NCBI GenBank assembly: GCA_035460985.1
Contig: DATHWC010000056.1
Coordinates: 1 to 46,614, forward strand
Source of the DNA: Lunatibacter sp035460985
GTDB taxonomy: Bacteria > Bacteroidota > Bacteroidia > Cytophagales > Cyclobacteriaceae
Reading direction: 5' to 3'
DNA: 46,614 nucleotides
How positions within the stretch are numbered: position 1 is the stretch's first letter; every line of letters starts with the position of its first letter. Shown here in pieces: positions 1 through 7,962 of this stretch. Both the position numbers and the translations under genes were made by a program. A model generated the notes under the pieces. The model saw only the letters and a program-made list of their open reading frames with translations. It was not told where the DNA came from and made no database searches.

Positions 1-131
1 ATGATAGAATTGAAATCAGGGAAGTTCTTAATATGACAGTTTTACTGGATCATGATGTTATTGATGGGGCACATATGGCGAGGTTTATCAGTAAATTGTC
101 AGAAAATCTTGAAAAGGGGATTGGACTTTAA
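1..131 (+). CDS. 2-oxoacid dehydrogenase acyltransferase-type protein, C-terminal fragment (window edge)
   Basis: The window opens inside a reading frame (first full codon at 3) that encodes the last 42 residues of an E2-type acyltransferase and stops with TAA at 129-131. The catalytic motif HDVIDG (HxxxDG) is present. The fragment matches the C-terminus of the convergent gene at 273-1058 codon for codon: 10 base differences in 126, nine silent and one giving Lys/Arg. It is therefore the 3' end of a close paralogue arranged tail to tail. The rest of the gene lies outside the window, so its full domain structure is unknown. Confidence 0.85.
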   Translation, partial: DRIEIREVLNMTVLLDHDVIDGAHMARFISKLSENLEKGIGL

Positions 132-272
132 AAACCCAAAAACGTATCTCATTTTACCAATATTATTTTAGGACTTACTTATTTCCCGGTAATGATATTG
201 AATAGTTTTATCAGTATTTACAACATCTCTTAAACTCCTAATAACCAAGTATAAATATACGATTTCGAGTCC

Positions 273-1058
273 TTAAAGTCCAATTCCCTTTTCAAGATTT
301 TCTGACAATTTACTTATAAACCTAGCCATATGTGCCCCATCAATTACATCATGGTCCAGTAAGACGGTCATATTTAGAACTTCCCTGATCTCAATTTTAT
401 CATTAACCACGAGTGGCTTTTTTGCTATTTTCCCAATGCCAAAACAGATTGGATGTATAGAAATGGGGATAAACCAACCATTTGCCGCTCCTATCATTCC
501 AATGGATGTAATTGCGACATTTCCCATTTTACCAAAAGCAAAATGGGGGTGTTTTATCAGATATCGCCAAAAATATCTTCTGGTAAATCCGGGCAAATAA
601 TAGTAAAATCGCTCGAGCCTCTTCGATTTACTTTCCAGGACTATGTCCCTATCTGTTAGAGTTTGATCTTTTGCATCATTTATTTGCCGGGTAATTGAAG
701 CTATACTGCGCTCACTAGCTTTTTCAATCAGTAAGGGGATTGGGACTTTTTCCCCGTTTAGGTCCTTTTCTACGACAATAGATACGTTTATATCATTAAA
801 CACCAAGACCGAGCGTTTTCCTTGGAGGTATCCGGCTGTTTGTTTAAAATCCGCAATCGTGTTACTTATAGCCTTTATCAACCAAGCTGTTACGGAAATC
901 GCAATCTTATTTGCCTTATGCTGTCTTATTTTTTCTCTACTTTCAGACACATCAATTTCTACTAAGGCAGTAATATGGTGCTTTTGAAGTCCTACGGAAC
1001 AGACATCTATTGTTGCAATTCTTGATTTTGGGAAACTATGTACGCTGAATTCTGTCAT
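273..1058 (-). CDS. stand-alone 2-oxoacid dehydrogenase E2 acyltransferase-domain protein
   Basis: The 261-residue protein is a CAT-like acyltransferase domain of the 2-oxoacid dehydrogenase E2 superfamily, without the lipoyl or E1/E3-binding domains of true E2 subunits. The catalytic signature HDVIDGA lies near residue 236, and upstream the 'PKSRIATIDV...HHITALVEIDV' segment fits single-domain family members. ATG at 1056-1058 is preferred over the longer TTG start at 1085, because family members begin just before the 'F-P-K-x-R' segment. The substrate is unknown. With no E1 or E3 genes nearby, a role in a dehydrogenase complex is not supported. It is convergent with a near-identical paralogue at 1-131. 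Confidence 0.85.
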   Translation of the reverse strand: MTEFSVHSFPKSRIATIDVCSVGLQKHHITALVEIDVSESREKIRQHKANKIAISVTAWLIKAISNTIADFKQTAGYLQGKRSVLVFNDINVSIVVEKDLNGEKVPIPLLIEKASERSIASITRQINDAKDQTLTDRDIVLESKSKRLERFYYYLPGFTRRYFWRYLIKHPHFAFGKMGNVAITSIGMIGAANGWFIPISIHPICFGIGKIAKKPLVVNDKIEIREVLNMTVLLDHDVIDGAHMARFISKLSENLEKGIGL

Positions 1059-1242
1059 TTGCGGCCTATTTAATGGGCGATCCAAATCCGAAATTATAAA
1101 GCGAATATACCAGTTTGATAAATACTAATATTAAACCCGATATCCACAAAAACATATCACATTACAGTCTACCTTTTTTCTTATTGATTCAGCCCAACGA
1201 AATCGATGGAAAGGTAGATGTGTAGGCCTTGGTGTTTCTTTG

Positions 1243-2547
1243 CTATAACAATTGTTCCGATCGTGCCTTCAGGTCCTTAAGATCATTTTTTTCACTCATC
1301 GTTTCCTTTCCTACACGCAAAACCATTTCAGCATGTTTGATTAAGGCTTGTTTGTAGCGTTCCTTTGTTGCAAAGCCATCTATGGTAATCATGGCTTCCA
1401 TCAACCTGATAATTACGGCGGGACTTCCGCCAGAAAATTGCCTGATTTGGTTAAATGCCGCATCCATCACCCCCTCAAAATCCAACGTATCAACAATCAA
1501 TCTGAGATTGTCATTTTCATCAAACCGATAGTTTGAGGGAAAATCAATCTGTGCTAAATAGCACATGCAGGTAGTCAGATTATCGATGCATGACATAGCC
1601 GTGTATGGATCATTGACTCCGGGAGAGAGGGCGCGTGCCGCTATTTCGACCATCTGATCGATGGAGTACTCAAGGTCCTGTTGGGCGGTCTTGGCTTTCC
1701 CAACTACAAACTGACTAGAAATTTTTTCAATTTCCTTTTCTTCCCAGGTAGAGTTTGTAAAAAGCACCCCCATTTTAATCCCCTCCACCAAGTGCGCTCC
1801 GGGTCTGAAATATAATTCAAAAAGTGCATCCTTCTTGGTTATAACTTCCATAAGAGCTTCACTATCCACATATTGGAAATAGCCGCTTTTAGGAGATTTT
1901 ATAGTAATCTGGTTTTTATAACGTGAAATAACGGTAGCAGGATCAATGTTATCGCAATTGTCTTTTTCCTCCCCCATTTTTGCGGGAAACAGCGATTTCA
2001 CTTGTTTTGAAAGAAAGTCTGCGATATCAGACACTACATTATCCGCCTGAATGCTTATGGCTATTTTGTGGATAAAAACGATCAACAGCAAAATATTCAC
2101 TATGGCAGCTACAATTGCCACAAGGATCGATATGGAAGGGATGAACGAATAGTCGTCTCCTTCTCTAACAGCATTTAAAACAAGCAAGCAATAGAGATAG
2201 GTGGAAATGTAGGCACCCAACACGACCTGATTGAGGCGGACATACATAAAGTTTTTGATAAGCCTGGGCCCAAATTGGGATGAGGCAAGTGTCAAAGCTA
2301 CCAGGGTGATGGAAAAAACAGTTCCGGCCACACCCATCATGGCTGCGGAAATTGTGGATAATATACTTCGGGCGGAATCCGCACTTTTCACGAAAAAGAA
2401 CCGGACCAATCCATCTTGAGGAGTTTCAAGGCTGCCGTCTACAGATACAAGCCCAATGGATAGCAGAATTGAAAAGATGATAATGACTACCGGGACAAAC
2501 CAAAAAGTCGCCTTCAATTCTCTCCAGTTAAACAATAATTTTTCCAT
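1243..2547 (-). CDS. DUF2254 family membrane protein
   Basis: The 434-residue integral membrane protein has predicted hydrophobic helices near residues 15-35, 65-90, 108-128 and 138-162, followed by a long soluble domain. The segment 'GVAGTVFSITLVALTLASSQFGPRLI' (around 72-97) is characteristic of DUF2254, and 'AARALSPGVNDPYTA' around residue 310 is another conserved family segment. The function of the family is unknown. It appears to be transcribed alone, since the neighbours are more than 150 bp away on both sides. Confidence 0.85.
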   Translation of the reverse strand: MEKLLFNWRELKATFWFVPVVIIIFSILLSIGLVSVDGSLETPQDGLVRFFFVKSADSARSILSTISAAMMGVAGTVFSITLVALTLASSQFGPRLIKNFMYVRLNQVVLGAYISTYLYCLLVLNAVREGDDYSFIPSISILVAIVAAIVNILLLIVFIHKIAISIQADNVVSDIADFLSKQVKSLFPAKMGEEKDNCDNIDPATVISRYKNQITIKSPKSGYFQYVDSEALMEVITKKDALFELYFRPGAHLVEGIKMGVLFTNSTWEEKEIEKISSQFVVGKAKTAQQDLEYSIDQMVEIAARALSPGVNDPYTAMSCIDNLTTCMCYLAQIDFPSNYRFDENDNLRLIVDTLDFEGVMDAAFNQIRQFSGGSPAVIIRLMEAMITIDGFATKERYKQALIKHAEMVLRVGKETMSEKNDLKDLKARSEQLL

Positions 2548-2903
2548 TTTTAAATTTATGATTTTTAAATCGGTTAAGCACGATACCTGTCCACTTTACA
2601 CAGCTATTTTGGATGCTGTGCCTGCTGGGAAGACAGAGAGGTGGTATCTCTTTGCATGAACTCAACTTAAATCTATGGGGTGTATTGGTGTAACAACCGC
2701 AATCCAAGGATAAATATATAAAACTGATAGGTTTCGGGATTAGATTTTCGGGTCAACTAGTCATTTCTAAAAGTTACCCAGCTAAAAAATCATGGTGTGT
2801 TAGAAAAAATCTCTTACGGCCGGGCAATCGCTTGTGCCAAATCACGCAATGTATTGATAACGGCTTATCCTCTATGCCCTCATCGATTGTTTTAGTAGAT
2901 GTT
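2548..2903. other. 356-bp gap, no gene recognised
   Basis: This stretch lies upstream of the DUF2254 gene and downstream of the HTH gene; both are on the minus strand. Short open frames exist on both strands, for example about 40 codons on the minus strand directly after the HTH gene. None has a credible start together with recognisable similarity. No strong hairpin or RNA gene was seen. It probably holds the DUF2254 promoter and decayed sequence. Confidence 0.4.
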
Positions 2904-3239
2904 TTACTTTATATTGTTATTGAAGCAAGTTTTTCTATTTAGTTCTATATTGAAATTTACCTTCGCACCCAAAGCGTCAAATACCCGTAATATCGTTTCA
3001 AACCTTGCATTTTTAACACTGTTTTCAATTTTCGAAATTTGGGCTTTTTGCTCACCAACAAGCTTACCTAATTGTTCCTGCGTTAAGTTGCGTACTTGTC
3101 TTGCCTGCTTTATAGCTTGCCCTAACAGATCTATTCTCAACTCGTTTTCAAACGTTTCCCGGCTTTCAGTTCCAAGCTTACCGATGTTGTTGTCGATCAT
3201 TGTGTCAAGCGAAACGGTTTTAAATTTACTTGCTGCCAT
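2904..3239 (-). CDS. HigA-like helix-turn-helix antitoxin/regulator
   Basis: This is a 111-residue DNA-binding protein of the XRE/HTH_3 type. The helix-turn-helix lies around residues 48-95, with the core 'LTQEQLGKLVGEQKAQISKIEN'-like pattern split over helices 2 and 3. The N-terminal arm (KFKTVSLDTMIDNNIGKLGT) and the 'INFNIEL'-like tail match Bacteroidota HigA antitoxins, which normally follow a RelE/HigB-type toxin gene. No toxin gene is visible next to it. The space immediately upstream holds a start-less frame of about 60 codons and a transposase scrap. It is either an orphan antitoxin or a solitary regulator. Confidence 0.75.
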   Translation of the reverse strand: MAASKFKTVSLDTMIDNNIGKLGTESRETFENELRIDLLGQAIKQARQVRNLTQEQLGKLVGEQKAQISKIENSVKNARFETILRVFDALGAKVNFNIELNRKTCFNNNIK

Positions 3240-3332
3240 GATTATCTAATTTTGTCAAAGATAAAATTTCCCAAACAGCAACCAATAGTTTGGCTCCAAA
3301 AGTCAATTTGTTCCACAAAGGAAATGAACCAT

Positions 3333-3370
3333 GCCGCTTTCAGCAGTCTGAAACAGTATTCCATTTTGAT
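3333..3370 (-). mobile_element. scrap of an IS91-type transposase 3' end
   Basis: The 38 bases match 5928-5965 at 34 positions, in the same orientation. On the minus strand both read K-x-K-M-E-x-x-F-R-L-L-K-A-A, the segment near the C-terminus of IS91-family (Y2) transposases. The similarity fades outside this stretch. It sits between the HigA-like gene and the multicopper oxidase. It is too short to assign independently; the identification rests on the better preserved copy. Confidence 0.6.
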
Positions 3371-3489
3371 TTCTTTCAAATATTCCAAAGCAATTTTATG
3401 TAAATCTTCATATAGTGATTTAAATCATATTTTTTCACAATGTAAAGCAGTATTTTTATTAAGGAATAGTTAACCTAAAATATTAAGTT

Positions 3490-5544
3490 ATGAGAAAGAT
3501 AGCTACTAAAACAGAGATTATTAGTTTGCTTATGATTTGCAGCAGTTTTTTCGCAGCTGTATCAGCACAGACTCTTCTTGATGCCAGAACGCATCCAAAA
3601 TTTGTAAATAAGTTACCAATTCCTTCAGTTATTGACGGGAGAACCGGTGGAACTTTCATCGTTGGCATCTCTGAGTTTAATCAGTGGCTTGGTTTGGTTG
3701 ACCCTGTTACCAACCTACCGATGACCACTAAAGTATGGGGTTACAATGGCACTTACCCGGGCCCCACTTTTGCGGCCATGAAAAATGTACCTATTGAAGT
3801 TTACTGGCAAAATAACCTGGTGGATAATAACGGCCAGCCGATCCCTCACTTTTTGCCTGTGGATCCATCTGTGCACTGGGCATTTGGGCACGACCCCAAT
3901 TGGGCATCTTACGGGGTGCCGGTTGTTACGCATCTTCATGGTGGTCATACCGAATCTGCCAGCGATGGGCTGCCGGATCAATGGTTTACGCCGGGCTTTG
4001 CCCTCAAAGGTCATGGATTTGTAAAGGGTGATCTGGAACCCTATCACTATCAAAACGATCAGGAAGCAGCTACTATTTGGTATCACGACCATGCCCTCGG
4101 TATTACCCGACTGAATGTATATGCGGGTCTTGCGGGTTTCTATGTGATTACCGACAACAACGAAATAAATTTACAGCAAACTAACAAAATTCCTTCAGGC
4201 CCTTATGATATGGGCCTTGCTATCCAGGATCGTTTGTTTACTGAGGACGGGCAGTTGCATTTTCCTTCTATCCTGGATATGGAAAATCACATGATGCCGG
4301 ATGATGATATGGACGTGCATCAAATACCCAATCCCAGTGTATTACCTGAGTTCTTTGGCGACTTTATTCTCGTTAATGGAATGACATGGCCGGTGTTGGA
4401 TGTTGAACCGCGCCAATATCGCTTTAGAGTATTGAATGGTTCCGATTCCCGTTTTTATAATCTGTTTTTATCTGGCTCACAAATAATATATGAAATAGCC
4501 AGCGACAATGGGTTGCTGCCATCACCTGTGGCTTTAAACCAAATGCTGATTGCCCCCGGTGAGCGGAAAGATATTGTAATTGATTTTTCTAACCTGGCAG
4601 GCCAAACGCTTATTCTGCGGAACAACGCAAAAACGCCATTTCCCATGGGTGAAACGGTAAACCCGCACACAACCGGGCGTATAATGGCGTTTCGCGTTAG
4701 TAAGCCTTTAAATCCTGATTACCCAATGACACAGTTGCCTGCTACTTTGAGACCTCCCATTGTTCGTTTGCAAACTAATCTTCCGCCCCGCAAATTGGTC
4801 CTCTTTGAAGCTACCGATGAATTCGGACGTCTTAAACCCATGCTCGGAACGGTTGATGACGGCGTAATTCCATACGACGGTGCAATAACAGAAAATCCTG
4901 CGCTTAATTCGATCGAAATCTGGGAAATATATAATGAAACCATGGACGCGCATCCTATCCATTTACATATGGTAACCATGCAGATGATAAATCGTCAGCG
5001 GTTTAAAGCCGATGTGGACCAGGAGAATGGAAAGCCCAATAATATCCGTTTGCTGGGTCAGCCCAAAGGACCTGAGGCCGATGAGGTGGGTTGGAAAGAT
5101 ACCTGGATAATGTATCCGGGTGAAGTAACCCGCGTGATTGCTAAATTCGACAGAGAAGGATTATATGCCTGGCATTGTCATATTCTATCGCACGAAGACC
5201 ATGAAATGATGCGTCCATATTATGTGGGCGATATGCCTGAACATGAGGACATGGAAAGGAGTATTTCCATAGTTTCGGAAATGGAAAAGAATCAGGTGCA
5301 GATTATGCCTAATCCTTTCAGCAACACCGCTACAGCGCTTTTAAACTTAGAACGTGATGCACAAATTGAAATTTACTTGTTTGATATCACAGGTAAGATG
5401 GTTACGAGCCTTTACGCAGGTGAACGAACTGCCGGATATCACACCTTTCCTTTGGACGGAACTTCACTGGCGAGCGGATTATATTTCTGCGTAATTAATA
5501 TAAATGGGCAAAGAATAGTTAAGAAAATATTGGTGCAGAAATAA
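3490..5544 (+). CDS. secreted multicopper oxidase with T9SS C-terminal domain
   Basis: The 684-residue protein has a signal peptide (residues 1-26, ending AVSAQ) and cupredoxin domains carrying all four copper motifs: THLHGGH (His148, His150), YHDH (His199, His201), HPIHLH (His488, 491, 493) and HCHILSHEDHEM (His562, Cys563, His564, His568, Met573). The Met axial T1 ligand and overall plan resemble CotA/bilirubin oxidase-type laccases. A C-terminal segment from about residue 600 ('MPNPFSNTA...', ending in 'GQRIVKKILVQK') is a type A sorting domain for type IX secretion, so the enzyme should be exported to the surface or medium. The substrate (phenolics, bilirubin or metal ions) cannot be told from sequence. 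Both flanks carry transposase remnants. Confidence 0.93.
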   Translation: MRKIATKTEIISLLMICSSFFAAVSAQTLLDARTHPKFVNKLPIPSVIDGRTGGTFIVGISEFNQWLGLVDPVTNLPMTTKVWGYNGTYPGPTFAAMKNVPIEVYWQNNLVDNNGQPIPHFLPVDPSVHWAFGHDPNWASYGVPVVTHLHGGHTESASDGLPDQWFTPGFALKGHGFVKGDLEPYHYQNDQEAATIWYHDHALGITRLNVYAGLAGFYVITDNNEINLQQTNKIPSGPYDMGLAIQDRLFTEDGQLHFPSILDMENHMMPDDDMDVHQIPNPSVLPEFFGDFILVNGMTWPVLDVEPRQYRFRVLNGSDSRFYNLFLSGSQIIYEIASDNGLLPSPVALNQMLIAPGERKDIVIDFSNLAGQTLILRNNAKTPFPMGETVNPHTTGRIMAFRVSKPLNPDYPMTQLPATLRPPIVRLQTNLPPRKLVLFEATDEFGRLKPMLGTVDDGVIPYDGAITENPALNSIEIWEIYNETMDAHPIHLHMVTMQMINRQRFKADVDQENGKPNNIRLLGQPKGPEADEVGWKDTWIMYPGEVTRVIAKFDREGLYAWHCHILSHEDHEMMRPYYVGDMPEHEDMERSISIVSEMEKNQVQIMPNPFSNTATALLNLERDAQIEIYLFDITGKMVTSLYAGERTAGYHTFPLDGTSLASGLYFCVININGQRIVKKILVQK

Positions 5545-5587
5545 TTGGGTAGTCCAGAGCGGTATCAGGTTTTAAGATCAGTAAAGC

Positions 5588-5899
5588 AGGAAAGGGCTCG
5601 TTACCGGGGAGCTGAACGAAAAACTGAAATCGGCCATAGAGGAAAATGTCCCCGAAATACTCAGGGAGTTTTACAAAAACATGGAGAAAGACGGAAGGAT
5701 GCTGTTGAAGGAAATATTTTCAACCTACGCCGATCTGTACCCCCACTATGGGAACAGAACGCTTACCGTGACATTGCACTAGCTCTCAAGTCCACCAGCA
5801 TATCAGGCCGCAGAGAAGTTGTGCGAATTTCTCAACCAAACAGAAACCGAATATCCATAAACCGACTTGAAATTGATTTATAAAACTAGGGGAGTTTAG
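5588..5899 (+). pseudogene. decayed C-terminal fragment of an unidentified ORF
   Basis: One frame reads coherently as a helical protein tail: 'GELNEKLKSAIEENVPEIL' ... 'LLKEIFSTYADLYPHYGNR' ... 'AAEKLCEFLNQTETEYP' ... 'TDLKLIYK'. TAG at 5780-5782 and TAA at 5858-5860 interrupt it, and no plausible start lies upstream. It looks like the end of a larger protein whose 5' part was lost. I do not recognise the family with confidence. Its position against transposase debris suggests a mobile-element origin, but that is inference. Confidence 0.5.
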
Positions 5900-5904
5900 T
5901 TTGC

Positions 5905-6388
5905 GATAGTATTGGAGGTCTGACATTGCCGCTTTCAGCAGCCTGAAAAAGTCTTCCATTTTGGTCTTGCTGTTCGCCGATGACATGATCCCGTAATACC
6001 GCATCTTGTAAAATCCGCTGGAAGAATCCCGATGCTCGGGACAAGTTTTGTTGCATGAACCTGCGGGTGAATTCGGTACCCGGAAGTTCAATGATTTGCT
6101 GTTGCCGTCCCTGTAATCATTTCATCTGAAATTTACCGTACCGCCTTCAACGGCTAGTATCCTTCTTTTACTGATGGCCACCCGGAGAGCAGGTACCTGC
6201 CGAGATAGCTGACTACCTGTTTGGCCCCTTTGAACGTTTTTTTGACATAGATATGCCAGGACTTCGAATAAACTTTTTGTCGGCAGCCACCCATTCCATG
6301 TTGTCGGGGTCGGGCTCTCCGACGGGTACTAGCATATGGATATGGGGATGTTAACGAGGTCGATCTTAGAGGTCTGTGCCCCAAAAGT
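5905..6388 (-). pseudogene. IS91-family (HUH/Y2) transposase remnant
   Basis: Reading the minus strand across three frames recovers a transposase in order: 'FWGTDL', then the HUH metal-binding motif HPHIHMLVP, 'DNMEWVAADKKF', 'WHIYVKKTFKGAKQVVSYLGRY', 'RVAISKRRI', 'EFTRRFMQQN', 'GFYKMRYYGIMSS' and 'KTKMEDFFRLLKAA'. At least two frameshifts and several stops separate the blocks, and the N-terminal zinc-binding half is missing. A 21-bp palindrome-bearing insertion sits between the QQN and GFYKM blocks. The remnant is not functional. Its upstream end is fused to a PIN-domain gene fragment. Confidence 0.8.
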
Positions 6389-6650
6389 TCCTGGTAATTA
6401 TAACATCTGAACTATCGTCCATTGCTATGAAATACTGAAGCCCATCTTCGAAATCATGAAATTCCGATGCCAAAGCTAGCTCAATAGATCTGTTTTCAAG
6501 GGGAAGAATATTTACTAAGACTTTGAATGTTGATAGATATTTTCTTGCATCAACATCCTTGTAGTGTTTAGCAATGGAATAATAGGCATTTGCGAAAGTT
6601 AGCGAAGAAATAAAAAGTTGGATTTCTTTTTTATCACCCAAAGTAAAGCC
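6389..6650 (-). pseudogene. PIN-domain toxin fragment truncated at both ends
   Basis: The frame encodes 'GDKKEIQLFISSLTFANAYY' through 'EFHDFEDGLQYFIAMDD' to 'DVIITRN', the middle and C-terminal core of a VapC-like PIN nuclease, with acidic residues of 'DFEDGLQY' and the 'D-V-I-I-T-R-N' strand. The N-terminal strand carrying the first catalytic Asp ('LDTNV'-like) is absent. After TRN the frame continues directly into transposase sequence ('FWGTDL') and stops. It is a dead toxin whose C-terminus was replaced by the IS91 remnant. No antitoxin gene is visible. Confidence 0.7.
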
Positions 6651-6751
6651 GGAAAGATGGATTCTACAATATGCCAAAAATTATCAAAGTAAAATAAGTC
6701 TGCAGGCCAAATTTATTAGTTCGAAAAAACCCACAGCAGTTTCTTTTAACC

Positions 6752-6837
6752 AGGTGATCCCTACAAAGAAAAAAACCTTCCAGGTTTCACCCAATTAGTC
6801 TGAACAACAAGAATATTAACAAAACCTGGAAGGTTTG
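6752..6837. repeat. hairpin repeat: 15-bp inverted arms plus shared 37-bp block
   Basis: AAACCTTCCAGGTTT (6774-6788) and its exact reverse complement AAACCTGGAAGGTTT (6823-6837) flank a 34-base spacer. Each arm can also fold on itself (6-bp stem, 3-base loop). Bases 6752-6788 match the reverse complement of 34956-34990 at 31 of 35 positions apart from a 2-base gap in an A-run, so this is a dispersed element and not a local terminator only. Confidence 0.75.
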
Positions 6838-6894
6838 CGAACATAAAGGGTATTTAAATTTGAAAAAACAATTTTGGAAATGGATGATACCAAA

Positions 6895-7068
6895 TTATAT
6901 CTCCCGGAACGAGGTTCCAGCACCAAGCACCAAAAATCCAACAAGCAATAGGGTATGGCTATGTTCACTGAGCATTTCAACATGTGCATAGTGGCCAATT
7001 ATTCCCAGCAGACCGGCGGCGATACCGATGATCCAAGTTATTTTCTTGGGGGAAGAGGGTGTTTTCAT
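6895..7068 (-). CDS. 57-residue membrane protein, unknown function
   Basis: A short frame starts at ATG 7066-7068 and ends TAA at 6895-6897. It encodes 57 residues: a basic N-terminus 'MKTPSSPKK', a hydrophobic helix around 11-26 ('WIIGIAAGLLGIIGHYA'), a short acidic/His loop 'HVEMLSEHSH', a second helix around 39-50 ('TLLLVGFLVLGAG') and a polar tail. The two-helix hairpin layout, positive-inside N-terminus and lack of any longer competing frame support a real gene. It lies just past the terminator of the beta-barrel gene and would need its own promoter. Function unknown. Confidence 0.6.
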   Translation of the reverse strand: MKTPSSPKKITWIIGIAAGLLGIIGHYAHVEMLSEHSHTLLLVGFLVLGAGTSFREI

Positions 7069-7109
7069 AGCTTGCTTTAGATTGTAAATGATTTGATGGG
7101 AAAATTTAA

Positions 7110-7138
7110 AAAAAGAGGCCTATTGAAAGCCTCTTTTT
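7110..7138 (-). terminator. intrinsic terminator of the beta-barrel gene
   Basis: A perfect 10-bp stem (7110-7119 with 7129-7138; AAAAAGAGGC/GCCTCTTTTT) closes a 9-base loop. On the minus strand the second arm runs into T-rich sequence. It lies 30 bp past the stop of the outer-membrane protein gene at 7168. Confidence 0.85.
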
Positions 7139-7167
7139 GTTTAACCCAGGTTTTATGTTAGCCAGGA

Positions 7168-7740
7168 CTAATGGTTAAAAAGGTAAAAGACCCCAGCCTG
7201 TAAACCTCTGTTATAGTAATTTGTACTTCCGTTTTTGTTGATATTACTCAGACCAAGATTGTATCGTACATCTACCCCAAAGTTTGTTGCCGGGTTTACA
7301 TAACTCGCTCCCAAACCTAATCCAAGATCAATATTTTCAAAATTGTCCTTCACATCAGTTCGATTATTATTTACGTTCGACTTAGCACTTGCCAAAATAC
7401 CAAGTTGTGGTCCTGCCTGAAGTCTGAAACCATTGTCAAACATGTACTGAAGCAACACAGGTACATTTAAATAGTTAAGGTTCACATTAACGTCTTGCCC
7501 AGCTACGTCGTATTTTGCGCCTTGCGCAGAATAAACAAGCTCAGGCTGTAATGCAAATTGACCTGTCAGATGGACGTGCCCAAGGAGGCCTAAATGAAAA
7601 CCTATTTTGGTATCAAAGTTTTCGTTTCCATTAATTGTAAAAGAATTTACGCCAGCTTTGACACCGATGGCTGCATGTTGTGCGTAAGCGGAACCCGAAA
7701 TAAGAAGCACCGCAAAAAGGGTAGAGATAATGTTTTTCAT
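7168..7740 (-). CDS. PorT-like outer-membrane beta-barrel protein
   Basis: The 190-residue protein has a clear signal peptide (residues 1-21, ending GSAYAQ) followed by alternating amphipathic strands: 'AAIGVKAGVNSFTI', 'IGFHLGLLGHVHL', 'FALQPELVYSAQGAKY', 'LNYLNVPVLLQYMF', 'FRLQAGPQLGILAS', 'DLGLGLGASY', 'FGVDVRYNLGLSNI' and 'GLQAGVFYLF'. This is the pattern of the OMP_b-brl_2/PorT-like family of small eight-stranded barrels common in Bacteroidota. It ends with an aromatic-rich strand. The family has no single known function. It is monocistronic, with a strong terminator just downstream. Confidence 0.88.
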   Translation of the reverse strand: MKNIISTLFAVLLISGSAYAQHAAIGVKAGVNSFTINGNENFDTKIGFHLGLLGHVHLTGQFALQPELVYSAQGAKYDVAGQDVNVNLNYLNVPVLLQYMFDNGFRLQAGPQLGILASAKSNVNNNRTDVKDNFENIDLGLGLGASYVNPATNFGVDVRYNLGLSNINKNGSTNYYNRGLQAGVFYLFNH

Positions 7741-7962
7741 AAATTTTGTTAAGATGTAACCTGTTATTTGTTTTTATAAGAAAAGTAAAAAACAAAGGTG
7801 GCCCCTTTTAAATCGATTTGGATTACACAAAAAATTCAAGATTTTACATATATCTCACCTTCCAACATGTGTATGTATGCGTATTTTATGTCCATGAACT
7901 GCTTCTATGGCTTTTTTAAACCAAATCCGCCATCCTAGCTCTTGTTATACTAGTTCACAGTT

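Noticed and set aside
1..272. Assembly fold-back artefact producing the inverted acyltransferase ends
   Set aside because: The copies differ at 10 mostly silent positions in 126 bases and the spacer is not symmetrical, which a fold-back would not give.
2456..2659. Open frame on the plus strand overlapping the 5' end of the DUF2254 gene
   Set aside because: Its first half is antisense to the DUF2254 gene, and the rest encodes no recognisable domain and has no start signal.
3469..3474. GTTAAC upstream of the multicopper oxidase as a third operator
   Set aside because: Only six bases match and the flanks differ from the 13-mer; chance is likely in AT-rich DNA.
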